This document shows positions 1-7,465 of a stretch of DNA of 64,000 nt, one piece after another; the first letter of the stretch is position 1; each line of letters begins with the position of its first letter. The DNA is from Halospeciosus flavus (GTDB lineage Archaea; Halobacteriota; Halobacteria; Halobacteriales; Halobacteriaceae), in the NCBI RefSeq assembly GCF_029814175.1, contig NZ_CP122312.1, positions 1,922,001 through 1,986,000 of the forward strand, in the 5' to 3' direction. Below the pieces are notes generated by a model, which worked only from the letters and a program-made list of their open reading frames with translations, did no database searches and was not told the DNA's origin. A program made the translations under genes and the position numbers.

Positions 1-628
1 GGCGATCCGCCTCTACGCGTTCCGGAGCGACAAGTTCGACGCCGTCGTCGACGGCGCGGTGTACGGCGCCGTCGCCGGCCTCGGCTTCGCGACCATCGAG
101 AACACCATCTACATCGCCCGCCCGTACCTCCAGGCCGCGGCGGCCGGCGGCGCGACCGACCCACTCCAAGTCGCTCTCCAGACCGCGCTCGTCCGCGGGT
201 TCGCCGGACCGGGTCACGTCATCTACTCGGCGTTCGCCGGCTACTACCTCGGTCTCGCGAAGTTCAACCCCGAGAACCGCGGCCCCATCGTCGTCAAGGG
301 CCTCGTCATCGCCGTCTTCATCCACGGTCTCTACAACTCCGTCGTGAGCAATCTCGGGACGCTGACCGCGTTCCTCGGACTCGGCGGGGTCTCCTACGGT
401 ATCGTCTTCATCGGCTTCGTCATCGTCTACGACGGGACGTTCCTCTACATCCTCTACCGGAAACTCGCACGCTACCGGAAGACGTTCCGCGACCTCGGCG
501 CACACGAAGCCTACGAGGGGGAGACGACCCTCGAAGAGGACGCCGTCGACGAGGGCGACGCCGACCCGACCGTCGCCGACGAACCCATCGAGGTCGTCGA
601 GCGCGTCGACGACGAGAAGAATCAGTAG
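1..628 (+). CDS. PrsW-family intramembrane metalloprotease, 5' end missing
   Basis: The frame is open from base 2, so the start lies left of the window; 208 residues are visible. They form several hydrophobic helices with the PrsW landmarks FATIEN (FxxxEN), GHVIYS and HGLYN, whose Glu and His residues are the presumed catalytic set. About 50 acidic residues follow the last helix and should face the cytoplasm. In Bacillus PrsW cleaves an anti-sigma factor; Archaea have no such partner, so the substrate here is unknown. The stop overlaps the convergent riboflavin synthase stop by 7 bases. Family assignment is from motifs and hydropathy only. Confidence 0.75.
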   Translation, partial: AIRLYAFRSDKFDAVVDGAVYGAVAGLGFATIENTIYIARPYLQAAAAGGATDPLQVALQTALVRGFAGPGHVIYSAFAGYYLGLAKFNPENRGPIVVKGLVIAVFIHGLYNSVVSNLGTLTAFLGLGGVSYGIVFIGFVIVYDGTFLYILYRKLARYRKTFRDLGAHEAYEGETTLEEDAVDEGDADPTVADEPIEVVERVDDEKNQ

Positions 629-1218
629 GTCGAGAGCCGTTCGACGTACTTCGCGACGACGTCGACCTCGACGTTGACCGCGTCACCTTCTTCGAGACGG
701 CCGAGCGTCGTCTCCTCGTACGTGGTCGGGATGATGGCGACGTCGAACTCGCCGTGCTCGCCGGCGTCGTCGTCCACCGCGGCGACGGTCAGACTCACGC
801 CGTCGAGGGTGATCGACCCCTTCTGTGCGACGTACTGCTCGTGGCCCGCGGGGAGCGCGAAGGTGAACCGCCAGTCCTCGCCGACCTGCTCGATGGCCAC
901 GACCTCGGTCGTCGTGTCGACGTGCCCCTGGACGATGTGGCCGTCCATGCGGTCGGACGGTTGGAGCGCACGTTCGAGGTCGACGACGTCGCCCGCTTCG
1001 AGGGAGTCGAGGGTCGTCTTGGCCAGCGTCTCCTCGGCCGTGAACGCCTCGAACCAGTCCTCACCGAAGGCCTCGACGGTGAGACAGACGCCGTCGACGG
1101 CGACGCTCTGTCCGTGTTCGAACGCCCACGCGGGCGTCGAGAACCGGATGCGTTTGCCCCCCTCGTCGGCCGTCACCTGCGTCACGTCGCCTACGCCCTC
1201 GACGATTCCCGTGAACAT
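622..1218 (-). CDS. ribE: Riboflavin synthase (alpha chain type)
   Basis: Dismutates two 6,7-dimethyl-8-ribityllumazines into riboflavin plus a pyrimidine, the last step of flavin synthesis; cytosolic. The 198 residues start with the diagnostic MFTGIVEGVG and show the family's internal two-barrel duplication: the second half repeats the fold after DGHIVQGHVDTT (about residues 93-104). Length matches the usual 195-215. This is the bacterial-type enzyme, which haloarchaea have in place of the unrelated archaeal RibC of methanogens. Convergent with the PrsW gene; starts are only about 90 bp from the divergent small membrane protein. Confidence 0.93.
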   Translation of the reverse strand: MFTGIVEGVGDVTQVTADEGGKRIRFSTPAWAFEHGQSVAVDGVCLTVEAFGEDWFEAFTAEETLAKTTLDSLEAGDVVDLERALQPSDRMDGHIVQGHVDTTTEVVAIEQVGEDWRFTFALPAGHEQYVAQKGSITLDGVSLTVAAVDDDAGEHGEFDVAIIPTTYEETTLGRLEEGDAVNVEVDVVAKYVERLSTY

Positions 1219-1310
1219 CTATGCTTCCAGATTCGGGTAGCGTCACGAAAGCGTTACGAAACGGGCGTGCGGAGTGGAGGGCTTTTGCCGGTCGACCGCC
1301 TAGAGCGCCC

Positions 1311-1553
1311 ATGGGCATCATCGACACCATCACGTTCGCGGGGACGCTCGCGCTCGCGGCGCCGCTCATCGTCTTCGGCGCCCAGCGCGCCCTCGCGGGC
1401 GACGCGCTCGGTTTCGCGTTCCTGGCCATCGCGGCCCTGATGCTCGCCGCCGAGCGCTACCTGGTGACGCCGAGCGACCTCCTGGGGAAGCCCTTCCAGG
1501 CAGTCGCCGGCGTCGTCGCGAAGGACCCCGAGACGGACGCCGACGAGGAGTGA
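1311..1553 (+). CDS. Small two-helix membrane protein, haloarchaeal
   Basis: 80 residues: a short N-terminus, two hydrophobic helices (about residues 5-24 and 28-45) and an acidic tail. I start at the ATG at 1311 because a T-rich promoter element (gcttttgcc, 1281-1289) lies about 25 bases upstream, which suits a leaderless transcript; an in-frame ATG at 1221 would add 30 residues with no family character. It resembles the short uncharacterised membrane proteins (DUF75xx type) common in haloarchaea; no function can be given. A hairpin repeat begins directly after its stop. Confidence 0.72.
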   Translation: MGIIDTITFAGTLALAAPLIVFGAQRALAGDALGFAFLAIAALMLAAERYLVTPSDLLGKPFQAVAGVVAKDPETDADEE

Positions 1554-1589
1554 CGAGATTCGGAACGAGCGAAGCGAGTGAGAATCTCG
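1554..1589. repeat. Dispersed hairpin repeat, copy A
   Basis: CGAGATTC at 1554-1561 pairs perfectly with GAATCTCG at 1582-1589 around a 20-base GAGCGAAGCGAG-type loop. It starts one base after the stop codon of the small membrane protein. The same arms and loop style recur at 29705-29748, 62010-62045 and 62088-62131. It may act as a 3' end or be a small dispersed element. Confidence 0.75.
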
Positions 1590-1636
1590 GGGACGCGAAC
1601 GGGGGGACGACCCGCGAGCGCCGGGAGTCGCCGGCC

Positions 1637-2317
1637 TCACCCGTCGTACATCGCCGACCCGTCGGTGACGTCCGTCCCGACGGTGTTCCCGAGGAGCGTG
1701 GCGACGCCACGCCGGATACGCTCGGAGGCGGCCTGCCGCGAGACGTCCAGTTCGGCGGCGACGTCGTCGAGTTCGACCGTCCGCGGCACCGCGAAGTACC
1801 CCACGTCGGCCGCACACTGCAGCGCTTCGAGTTGCTTCTCCGAGAGTCCGTAACTCCCGTCGGGGAGCGTCGTCCCACCCCGGTAGAGTCGCCGAACCGA
1901 GACGGACGCGCCCGCCTCGCGGCAGATGTCGAGGTACTCGCTCACGGCGTCGCGGTCGGGGAAGCGGATGCGCGCCTCGATGCCCTCGACGGTTGCCGTG
2001 ACGGCGAGTCGCGACGCCCCGACGGCGACGTCGGCGGGGTAGAGCACCGTCCCCGCGTCGGCCGACACCTGCACGCGGTAGAGGCGACGCGCCCCCACGT
2101 CCTCGACGGCGTCGACGCTCGCCACCGTCGGGTCGTCTTCGAGTGCCGACTCGAACGGCTCGAACGGCTCACCTTCGGCCCAGAAGAAGAGGATCGGTCG
2201 CTCCGGGTCCTCGGCGATGGCCTGCTCGACGTCGAGTTCCATCTCCGGGACGCACTCCAGCGAGTCGAGGATCGGCAAGTCAGGTCCAGTGAAGCGGACC
2301 TCGGCGATGACGCCCAT
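1637..2317 (-). CDS. HTH-10 (bacterio-opsin activator type) transcriptional regulator
   Basis: 226 residues. The C-terminal third contains the HTH_10 signature region, with YGLSEKQLEALQ followed by a sigma-like helix-turn-helix (ELDVSRQAASERIRRGV). The N-terminal 150 residues form the beta-rich module typical of the Bat-like family, with no clear ligand motif. I start at the ATG at 2317 (MGVIAEVRF); an in-frame codon nine residues upstream is possible. Upstream lies about 170 bp and then the AACTGAGATA array, so it is a candidate target, or reader, of that array. Its regulon cannot be told from the sequence. Confidence 0.85.
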   Translation of the reverse strand: MGVIAEVRFTGPDLPILDSLECVPEMELDVEQAIAEDPERPILFFWAEGEPFEPFESALEDDPTVASVDAVEDVGARRLYRVQVSADAGTVLYPADVAVGASRLAVTATVEGIEARIRFPDRDAVSEYLDICREAGASVSVRRLYRGGTTLPDGSYGLSEKQLEALQCAADVGYFAVPRTVELDDVAAELDVSRQAASERIRRGVATLLGNTVGTDVTDGSAMYDG

Positions 2318-2489
2318 GGCTCGACGTATCGTCTCAACTCTCAAAGATGTACCGTCGGCAGGAGGGCCGAAGCGGAGGCCACTTCGAACACTCCGAGCCA
2401 GGTCCGAGTAGCTACGCCTTGACCGGTCAGGCCTTCAAGTCGCGGGCGGTGACGACGGTCGAGTCGGTGGCGTCGCCGAGCGCAATCGG

Positions 2490-2603
2490 CCATATCTGAG
2501 ATATGGGAGCGATAACTCAGTTGTGGGAGAAATATCCGGGATATTCGGCCCGTTTCTCAGTTGTGGGCGCGACAACTGAGATATGGGCCGAACAACTGAG
2601 AAA
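2490..2603. promoter_or_regulatory. Array 1 of phased AACTGAGATA repeats
   Basis: Five copies of the 10-bp core, each with at most one mismatch, begin at 2494 (+), 2513 (-), 2553 (-), 2574 (+) and 2594 (+). Steps are 19, 40, 21 and 20 bp, so one slot near 2533 is empty and holds the palindrome AATATCCGGGATATT instead. Longer inverted pairs exist: TTTCTCAGTTGT (2553-2564) against ACAACTGAGAAA (2592-2603), and CTCAGTTGT against ACAACTGAG. It lies between the peptidase stop (2607) and the HTH-10 regulator start (2317), and is AT-richer than its surroundings. A second array is at 35008-35124. Confidence 0.8.
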
Positions 2604-2606
2604 TCC

Positions 2607-3791
2607 TCACACCCACTCGCGGGGTTCGGGGACGAGAGAGCGGGGGTAGTCGGTGAGATTCTCGAAGCCGTCCTCGGTGACGACGACGAGGTCCTCGATG
2701 CGGACGCCGCCCTCAGTGGGGTCGTAGACGCCGGGTTCGACGGTGACGACGGTGCCGGCGGCGAGTTCGACATCGTCGGACAGCGACGGCGACTCGTGGA
2801 GTGAGAGACCGACGCCGTGGCCGGTCTCGTGGGTGAAGCCGGTGTCGGCGTCGTACCCGGTGTCGAAGCCGTAGGCCGCGACTTCGGCGGCGGTCTCGGT
2901 GTGGACGAGACTCGCCGCGACGCCGGCCCCCGCGTCGAGTTCGTCGAACGCCGCGTCCTGGGCGCGCTGGACCGCGAGGTGGGCGCGGCGCTCCCACCCG
3001 CCCTCGGCGTCGACGACGAAGGTGCGCGTGAGGTCGCCGTAGTAGCCGTGGGGACCGCGCGGGGAGAGGTCGACGAGCACCGTCTCGCCGGCGTCCACGG
3101 GCACGTCGCCGCGGAAGTGGAGGTCGGCACAGGTCTCGCCGACGCCGACGACAGTGTTCGCGGCGGGGTCGACCCCCTCGCCTGCGAGGACGGCGTTCGC
3201 CTCGCGGCGGAGGCGTTCGCTGGTCAGGCGTTCGCCCTCGTGGGTGAGCGCAGTCCCGTCCTGTTCGGCCTCGGCGAGGAACGTCTCGACGCGGGCCATC
3301 GCGCGCTGGGCGCTCGCCTGGACGGCCCGGAGGCAGTCGACCTCGGCGTCGGACTTGGTCGTCCGGGCCGCGGCAACGGCGTCGGTCGACGCGAGGTCGA
3401 CGCCCGCGCCGTCGAGGTAGAGTGCGGCGTCGTGCGGGAGGTGCTGGGGAACGAGCACCGTCTCGTCGGCCCCGACGTCGTAGGCGTCGAGCACCTCGAC
3501 GGCCTGCTGGCCGGGGGCCTCGGCGTCGAGGTCGGCCGGCGCGTAGACGACGTCGCCGGGGAACTCACGGCGGGCCTGCTCCTCGAAGAGCGCGGGGGCA
3601 CAGAGGACCGCCTCGCCGTCGACGTAGACGTATGCGTAGTCGCGGTCCGGTCCCGAGAAGCGCGTCAGGTAGCGCTGGTCGTCGTCGAAACGGTCGCCGA
3701 CGTGGACGAACGCGGCGGCGTCGCGCTCGCGGAGTTCGGCGGCGAGAAACGCGTAGTCGGTGGTCGGTGCGGGTGCGGGCGACGAGACCAT
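2607..3791 (-). CDS. M24-family Xaa-Pro aminopeptidase
   Basis: Removes N-terminal residues ahead of proline; cytosolic dinuclear-metal peptidase. The 394 residues have a creatinase-like N-terminal domain and a C-terminal pita-bread domain with the five ligands in order: Asp in VLVDLSP, Asp in YYGDLTRTF, His in GHGVGLSLHE, Glu in TVEPGVY and Glu in VRIEDLV. The start at 3791 (MVSSPAP) is chosen because it lies 4 bases after the helicase stop; a longer open frame upstream only mirrors the helicase gene. The pair is probably co-transcribed. It ends 3 bases from the AACTGAGATA array. Confidence 0.9.
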   Translation of the reverse strand: MVSSPAPAPTTDYAFLAAELRERDAAAFVHVGDRFDDDQRYLTRFSGPDRDYAYVYVDGEAVLCAPALFEEQARREFPGDVVYAPADLDAEAPGQQAVEVLDAYDVGADETVLVPQHLPHDAALYLDGAGVDLASTDAVAAARTTKSDAEVDCLRAVQASAQRAMARVETFLAEAEQDGTALTHEGERLTSERLRREANAVLAGEGVDPAANTVVGVGETCADLHFRGDVPVDAGETVLVDLSPRGPHGYYGDLTRTFVVDAEGGWERRAHLAVQRAQDAAFDELDAGAGVAASLVHTETAAEVAAYGFDTGYDADTGFTHETGHGVGLSLHESPSLSDDVELAAGTVVTVEPGVYDPTEGGVRIEDLVVVTEDGFENLTDYPRSLVPEPREWV

Positions 3792-3795
3792 CGCG

Positions 3796-5637
3796 TCAGT
3801 GGACGTGGACGGGCGCCTCGCCTTCTTCGAGCGCCTCTTCGAGGGTCTGCCCGGTGGGCTTCCCGTAGAGGAGCACGTCGATGGGGAGCGTCGGCGCGCC
3901 GTCGACGAGGTTCTGCATGACGACCAGACGCTCGCGGGCACGCGACATGCCGACGTAGAAGACGCGGCGTTCGTTGTCGGTGAGGACCGGCACCGGGTCG
4001 GTGTTCCGGTCGAACTCCTCGATACCCTCGGGGAGGTCCTCGGGGTCGGCAGTGGCGGCCATCTGCTCGACGACCTTCTCGGTCAGGTCGGTGGCGACGA
4101 AGACGTGGTCGGCCTCGCGACCCTTCGCGGAGTGGATGGTGCCCACGCGGACGCGCGAGGGGTCCATCCCCTGGTAGTCGCCGCGGAAGTAGGCGTCGAC
4201 GGTCTTGCGCTGGTAGCGGGTGACCTTCCGGAGCATGTCGGCGGCCGCGGGCGGGGCCGGGACGAACGGGACGAGGTCGCGGATGGTCGAGGCCTCGATT
4301 TCGAGTTCGGTGGCGTTCTCGACGTCTTCCTCTTCTTCCCACTCTTCGAGTTTGTCGCGGACCTCCGAGCGGTCGCCGGTGCCGAACGCGGAGTCCTGGA
4401 GCATGTCGACGAGACGGCGGGCCTGGAGGCCGTCGACCGGTTCGTCGGCGTCGAGCGCCTCGACGGCGCGGACGTACTGTTCGAGGCGGTCGGTCCAGAG
4501 ACGCTGGTCGGTGAGCGCCTTGAACGGGATGCCCTCGCCGATGAACTCGTCGACGAAGTCGAAGAGTTGGTAGCGGGCGCGGAAGAGGATCATCACCGTG
4601 TCGTCCTCGCTCTCCTGGATCGTCTGTCGGACGTTCCGGACGAGGGTGAGCATCGAGGGACTCTGGACGGCCTCGACGGCGCCGCCCTCCTTGCGGGGTT
4701 TGAGGTCCTTCTCCTGGCGTTCGTCGATGTGGCTGATCTCCTGCTGGACGACCTCCAGCACGCGGGAGGGGAGTCGGTAGGAGTTCGGGAGGACCTCGTC
4801 TTCGGTCACCTCGGTGTCGAGCAAGAGGTCCGGGTCCGCCCCCTGCCACGCGTAGACGACCTGGTCGTCGTCGCCCGCGATGAGCACCTTCTCCATGTGG
4901 GGTTTCCACTCCTGGTAGACGTTGTACTGGAGGCTCGTGATGTCCTGGAACTCGTCGATGACGAGGTAGTCGACGTTGGGGACGAGCGAGCGCTGTTCGA
5001 CGCGTTCGAGCATGTCGGCGAAGCCGACGAGGTCGTTCTCGCCCTTGTAGGCGCGCCACGCGCGGATGGACTCGGGGATGTCGTGGCGGTCGTCGTCGGA
5101 GGGCCACGTCGGCGTGTACTTGTTGCCGACCTGGGCGTTCTCGTCGACGTCCGGCGGGAGGCGAACCTCCTCTTCGTTCCAGCGGAAGGGGACGTCGTAC
5201 CAGTCGGCGACGTCGCGGCCCGTGCGCTGGAGCCACTGGCTGGTCGCGATGACCTTGTTACCGAGCGTGGTGGAGCGGGCGGTCCGACGCGAACCCGAGG
5301 AGTACTCGTCCTCGTAGGGGAGGCCGTAGTCCTCGCAGAACTCTTCTTTGTCCTGTTCGCCGACGACGTCGCTCCGCGAGAGGTCGAGTAGTTCGTAGGC
5401 CTTCGCGTGCATCGTCGAGACGTTGCCTCGCAGCGAGCGAGGGTTCTCGTCGAGGCGTTCGGCCAGACGTTCCCGGACCTCGGCGGCCGCAGCGCGGGTG
5501 TAGGAGACGACGAGGATGTCCCGAACGTCGACGTCCTCCTGGTCGAGGATCTCGTCGACCCGATCGAGGAGCGCCGTCGTCTTCCCGCTACCCGGACCGC
5601 CGAACAGACGTGTGACCTCCGGCTCCGACTCGGTCAT
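3796..5637 (-). CDS. UvrD/Rep-type superfamily 1A DNA helicase
   Basis: ATP-driven 3'-5' DNA translocase of repair or replication restart. 613 residues, shorter than bacterial UvrD (about 720). Motifs in order: Walker A GGPGSGKTT (about residues 13-21), Ia-like VVSYTRAAAAEVRERL, II VIDEFQD, III GDDDQVVYAWQG, V HSAKGREADHVFVATDL and VI FYVGMSRARERLVV. The N-terminus begins close to the Walker A loop, as is usual. The 3' end nearly touches the Xaa-Pro peptidase start. The UvrD fold is certain; which repair pathway it serves is not visible. Confidence 0.92.
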   Translation of the reverse strand: MTESEPEVTRLFGGPGSGKTTALLDRVDEILDQEDVDVRDILVVSYTRAAAAEVRERLAERLDENPRSLRGNVSTMHAKAYELLDLSRSDVVGEQDKEEFCEDYGLPYEDEYSSGSRRTARSTTLGNKVIATSQWLQRTGRDVADWYDVPFRWNEEEVRLPPDVDENAQVGNKYTPTWPSDDDRHDIPESIRAWRAYKGENDLVGFADMLERVEQRSLVPNVDYLVIDEFQDITSLQYNVYQEWKPHMEKVLIAGDDDQVVYAWQGADPDLLLDTEVTEDEVLPNSYRLPSRVLEVVQQEISHIDERQEKDLKPRKEGGAVEAVQSPSMLTLVRNVRQTIQESEDDTVMILFRARYQLFDFVDEFIGEGIPFKALTDQRLWTDRLEQYVRAVEALDADEPVDGLQARRLVDMLQDSAFGTGDRSEVRDKLEEWEEEEDVENATELEIEASTIRDLVPFVPAPPAAADMLRKVTRYQRKTVDAYFRGDYQGMDPSRVRVGTIHSAKGREADHVFVATDLTEKVVEQMAATADPEDLPEGIEEFDRNTDPVPVLTDNERRVFYVGMSRARERLVVMQNLVDGAPTLPIDVLLYGKPTGQTLEEALEEGEAPVHVH

Positions 5638-5703
5638 TAGCGTACAACAGGTGCTACTGACCTATAAACGACGTGACTTGGGAGACGAGGGGAGAAACTG
5701 GCT

Positions 5704-5862
5704 CTACGTCCGGCGGGTGGACCGCGCCTCGCGGACCTCCGCACCGTCACGGATCTTGTCTTCGCAGTTCGGACAGACACGCGGTGCCGTCAGTTCGTCC
5801 GGGGTGAACACTCGCGCGTACGCGTCGGTCACGAACGACCCACAGTTCTGACACTCCGGCAT
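5704..5862 (-). CDS. Small zinc-ribbon protein (DUF7563-like)
   Basis: 52 residues with two zinc knuckles, CQNCGSF near the start and CPNCEDK about 25 residues later, and a basic C-terminus (REARSTRRT). Such single-ribbon proteins are abundant in haloarchaea, and some affect growth or stress responses; the family number is from memory. The ATG at 5862 is preferred over an upstream TTG at 5907 because the ribbon family starts at MPECQNCG. A TATA-like tattaata lies about 30 bases upstream and is embedded in an inverted repeat (5887-5919). Confidence 0.75.
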   Translation of the reverse strand: MPECQNCGSFVTDAYARVFTPDELTAPRVCPNCEDKIRDGAEVREARSTRRT

Positions 5863-5886
5863 TGTGTTCCCCACTTTCACGGCTTC

Positions 5887-5919
5887 CGTATTAATATCTC
5901 TGGCCAACTGGTTAATACG
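5887..5919 (-). promoter_or_regulatory. Promoter of the zinc-ribbon gene with inverted repeat
   Basis: CGTATTAA (5887-5894) and TTAATACG (5912-5919) are perfect 8-bp inverted arms separated by 17 bases. Read on the minus strand, the TTAATACG-like element sits about 27-35 bases ahead of the ATG at 5862, the expected TATA position. A regulator or the basal factors could bind here. This is pattern evidence only. Confidence 0.45.
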
Positions 5920-6040
5920 AGAAGTGTCACGGCCCGAAACGGAGTTCTCCGAGACATTATTTCACTCTTTATAACCGTGTAAACACTGGGCGAATTGCTC
6001 AACCGTTAACTCCGCGCCGACCCGAGAGGCGGGACGAACG

Positions 6041-6967
6041 ATGTCCGAACTCACCGTCTATCTCCTCGCGTTGCTCCCTGCCGTCCTCTGGGGACTGAGC
6101 CCCGTCTTCTCGAAACGCGGCATGGCCGCCGGCGGGAGCGCCCTGCAGGCGTCGCTCGTCGTGGTCGTCGTCGACAGTCTCCTCTTCTGGGCCGCGCTGG
6201 TCGCCCTCCAGGGAGTCGACCTCTTCGCCAACCTCACGCTTCCGGCGGTCGCGACGTTCGCCGTCGCGGGCGTCGTCGGCACCTCGCTGGGTCGACTCGC
6301 GACGTTCGTCGGCGTCCACCGCGTCGGCGCGAGCGTCAACAGCGCCGGCATCAGCACCCGTCCGCTGTTCGCCACCCTCCTCGCGGTCGGGTGGCTCGGC
6401 GAGACCGTCTCGCCGGGGATGGTCCTGGGAATCGTCGTCCTCATCGTCGGTCTCGTCGTCCTCGCGCTCGCGAAGGGCGGCGACATCGGCGGCTGGCGCC
6501 CGCGCGACCTCCTCTTCCCGCTCGCCGCCGCGTTCGCCTTCGGTCTCGGGAACGTCCTCCGGAAGTTCGGTCTCGACACCTACGACGCGACGGTCCTCGA
6601 AGCCGTCGCCCTCAACGAGACCGCCGCCCTCGTCGCGCTCGGGGCGTTCCTCGTCGCTCGGCGCGGAACCGACGTCCTCGCGGCCCCGCGCGAGACGTAC
6701 GGCTACTTCGCGGTGAGCGGGACCCTCACCGCGTTCGCGCTCGCCTCGCTGTTCGCCGCCCTCGAACTCGGACGCGTCGCCGTCGTCGACCCGCTCGCGG
6801 CGACGGCGCCGCTGTTCACGACGCTCTTCTCGGCCGTGTTCCTCCGCGACCTCGAAGTCGTCACGCGCGGCGTCGTCGCCGGCGCGCTGCTCGTCGTCGT
6901 CGGGGTGGGGATGGTGACGGCGTTCTCGACGGAGGCGTTCGCGCTGACGGCGCTCGTCGGGACGTAG
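6041..6967 (+). CDS. EamA/DMT-family transporter
   Basis: Membrane protein of 308 residues with about ten hydrophobic helices in two homologous EamA halves (about residues 5-142 and 155-298). The start of the first half, LPAVLWGLSPVFSKRG, and the LGRLATFVGVHRVGASVNSA region are typical of drug/metabolite exporters. The substrate cannot be inferred. A TATA box, ctttataacc, lies near 5968-5977, about 70 bases ahead of the ATG, so there is a leader with no strong ribosome site. About 215 bases of non-coding sequence follow. Confidence 0.85.
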   Translation: MSELTVYLLALLPAVLWGLSPVFSKRGMAAGGSALQASLVVVVVDSLLFWAALVALQGVDLFANLTLPAVATFAVAGVVGTSLGRLATFVGVHRVGASVNSAGISTRPLFATLLAVGWLGETVSPGMVLGIVVLIVGLVVLALAKGGDIGGWRPRDLLFPLAAAFAFGLGNVLRKFGLDTYDATVLEAVALNETAALVALGAFLVARRGTDVLAAPRETYGYFAVSGTLTAFALASLFAALELGRVAVVDPLAATAPLFTTLFSAVFLRDLEVVTRGVVAGALLVVVGVGMVTAFSTEAFALTALVGT

Positions 6968-7182
6968 AACGGGAGGAGGAGGAGAAGGTCAGCGGGACCT
7001 GACGGCACGGCGAAGAGTGTCAGTCACGGAACCGACCGGACCAGGGGGAGTGGCCCGGCGGGGTTCGACGCGTGCGGCCGGCGTGGGGAGGTGGGCCGCG
7101 TCGGCGTCGGAATCGCATCGGCACCGCGTCGTGAGAGTGTCAGTCTCGGAGTGTCAGCGGGTCAGTGTGTCGATTCTGGAGT

Positions 7183-7317
7183 CTACGGACCGAGGGAGCC
7201 ACAGCCCCAGACGGCCAGCGTGGACTGGACCTGGGAGAGCGCGACAGCGCTCGTGAAGAGCGCGCCGACGGCTTTCGGGTGCTGTGCGACCGCGTTCTGC
7301 AGGGCCTTGCGAGCCAT
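7183..7317 (-). CDS. 44-residue single-helix peptide (DUF7503-like)
   Basis: A small gene reading MARKALQNAVAQHPKAVGAL at its N-terminus, then a hydrophobic stretch (about residues 17-36) ending WGCGSLGP. The layout, about 15 polar residues with HPK, a short hydrophobic segment and a Gly/Cys-rich end closing in GP, resembles what I recall of haloarchaeal DUF7503 micro-proteins. Support comes from an isolated, AT-rich promoter at the right distance (TTATTTTATTA, about 30 bases upstream) in otherwise GC-rich DNA. Function unknown; it may be exported or lie in the membrane. Confidence 0.55.
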   Translation of the reverse strand: MARKALQNAVAQHPKAVGALFTSAVALSQVQSTLAVWGCGSLGP

Positions 7318-7340
7318 CTCATTTCATACAATGCACCGTG

Positions 7341-7351
7341 TAATAAAATAA
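7341..7351 (-). promoter_or_regulatory. TATA box of the 44-residue peptide gene
   Basis: On the minus strand this reads TTATTTTATTA, an excellent archaeal TATA element, centred about 29 bases ahead of the ATG at 7317. That leaves a leader of only a few bases. It is the most AT-rich stretch for several kilobases. Confidence 0.6.
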
Positions 7352-7465
7352 GTTACGGTCAGATAAGCATGAAAGAAAGTCAGGTCGGGCGGGTGACGGC
7401 GGGCGACGCCGCGAGTCAATCCGCGGGTTTTACGCCCACGACACTCGGAGGAACGGTAAGGACTC

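Noticed and set aside
2490..2603. CRISPR array reading of the AACTGAGATA repeats
   Set aside because: The repeat core is only 10 bp, copies are in both orientations, spacing is 20 bp and there are no cas genes.
3760..5391. Open frame opposite the UvrD-like helicase
   Set aside because: Same reason: it mirrors the helicase codons and has no start context or family motif.
6968..7182. Possible small gene after the DMT exporter
   Set aside because: Plus-strand frames here are arginine/serine-rich with no start signal; the stretch shows only repeated gtgtcag words and is taken as non-coding.
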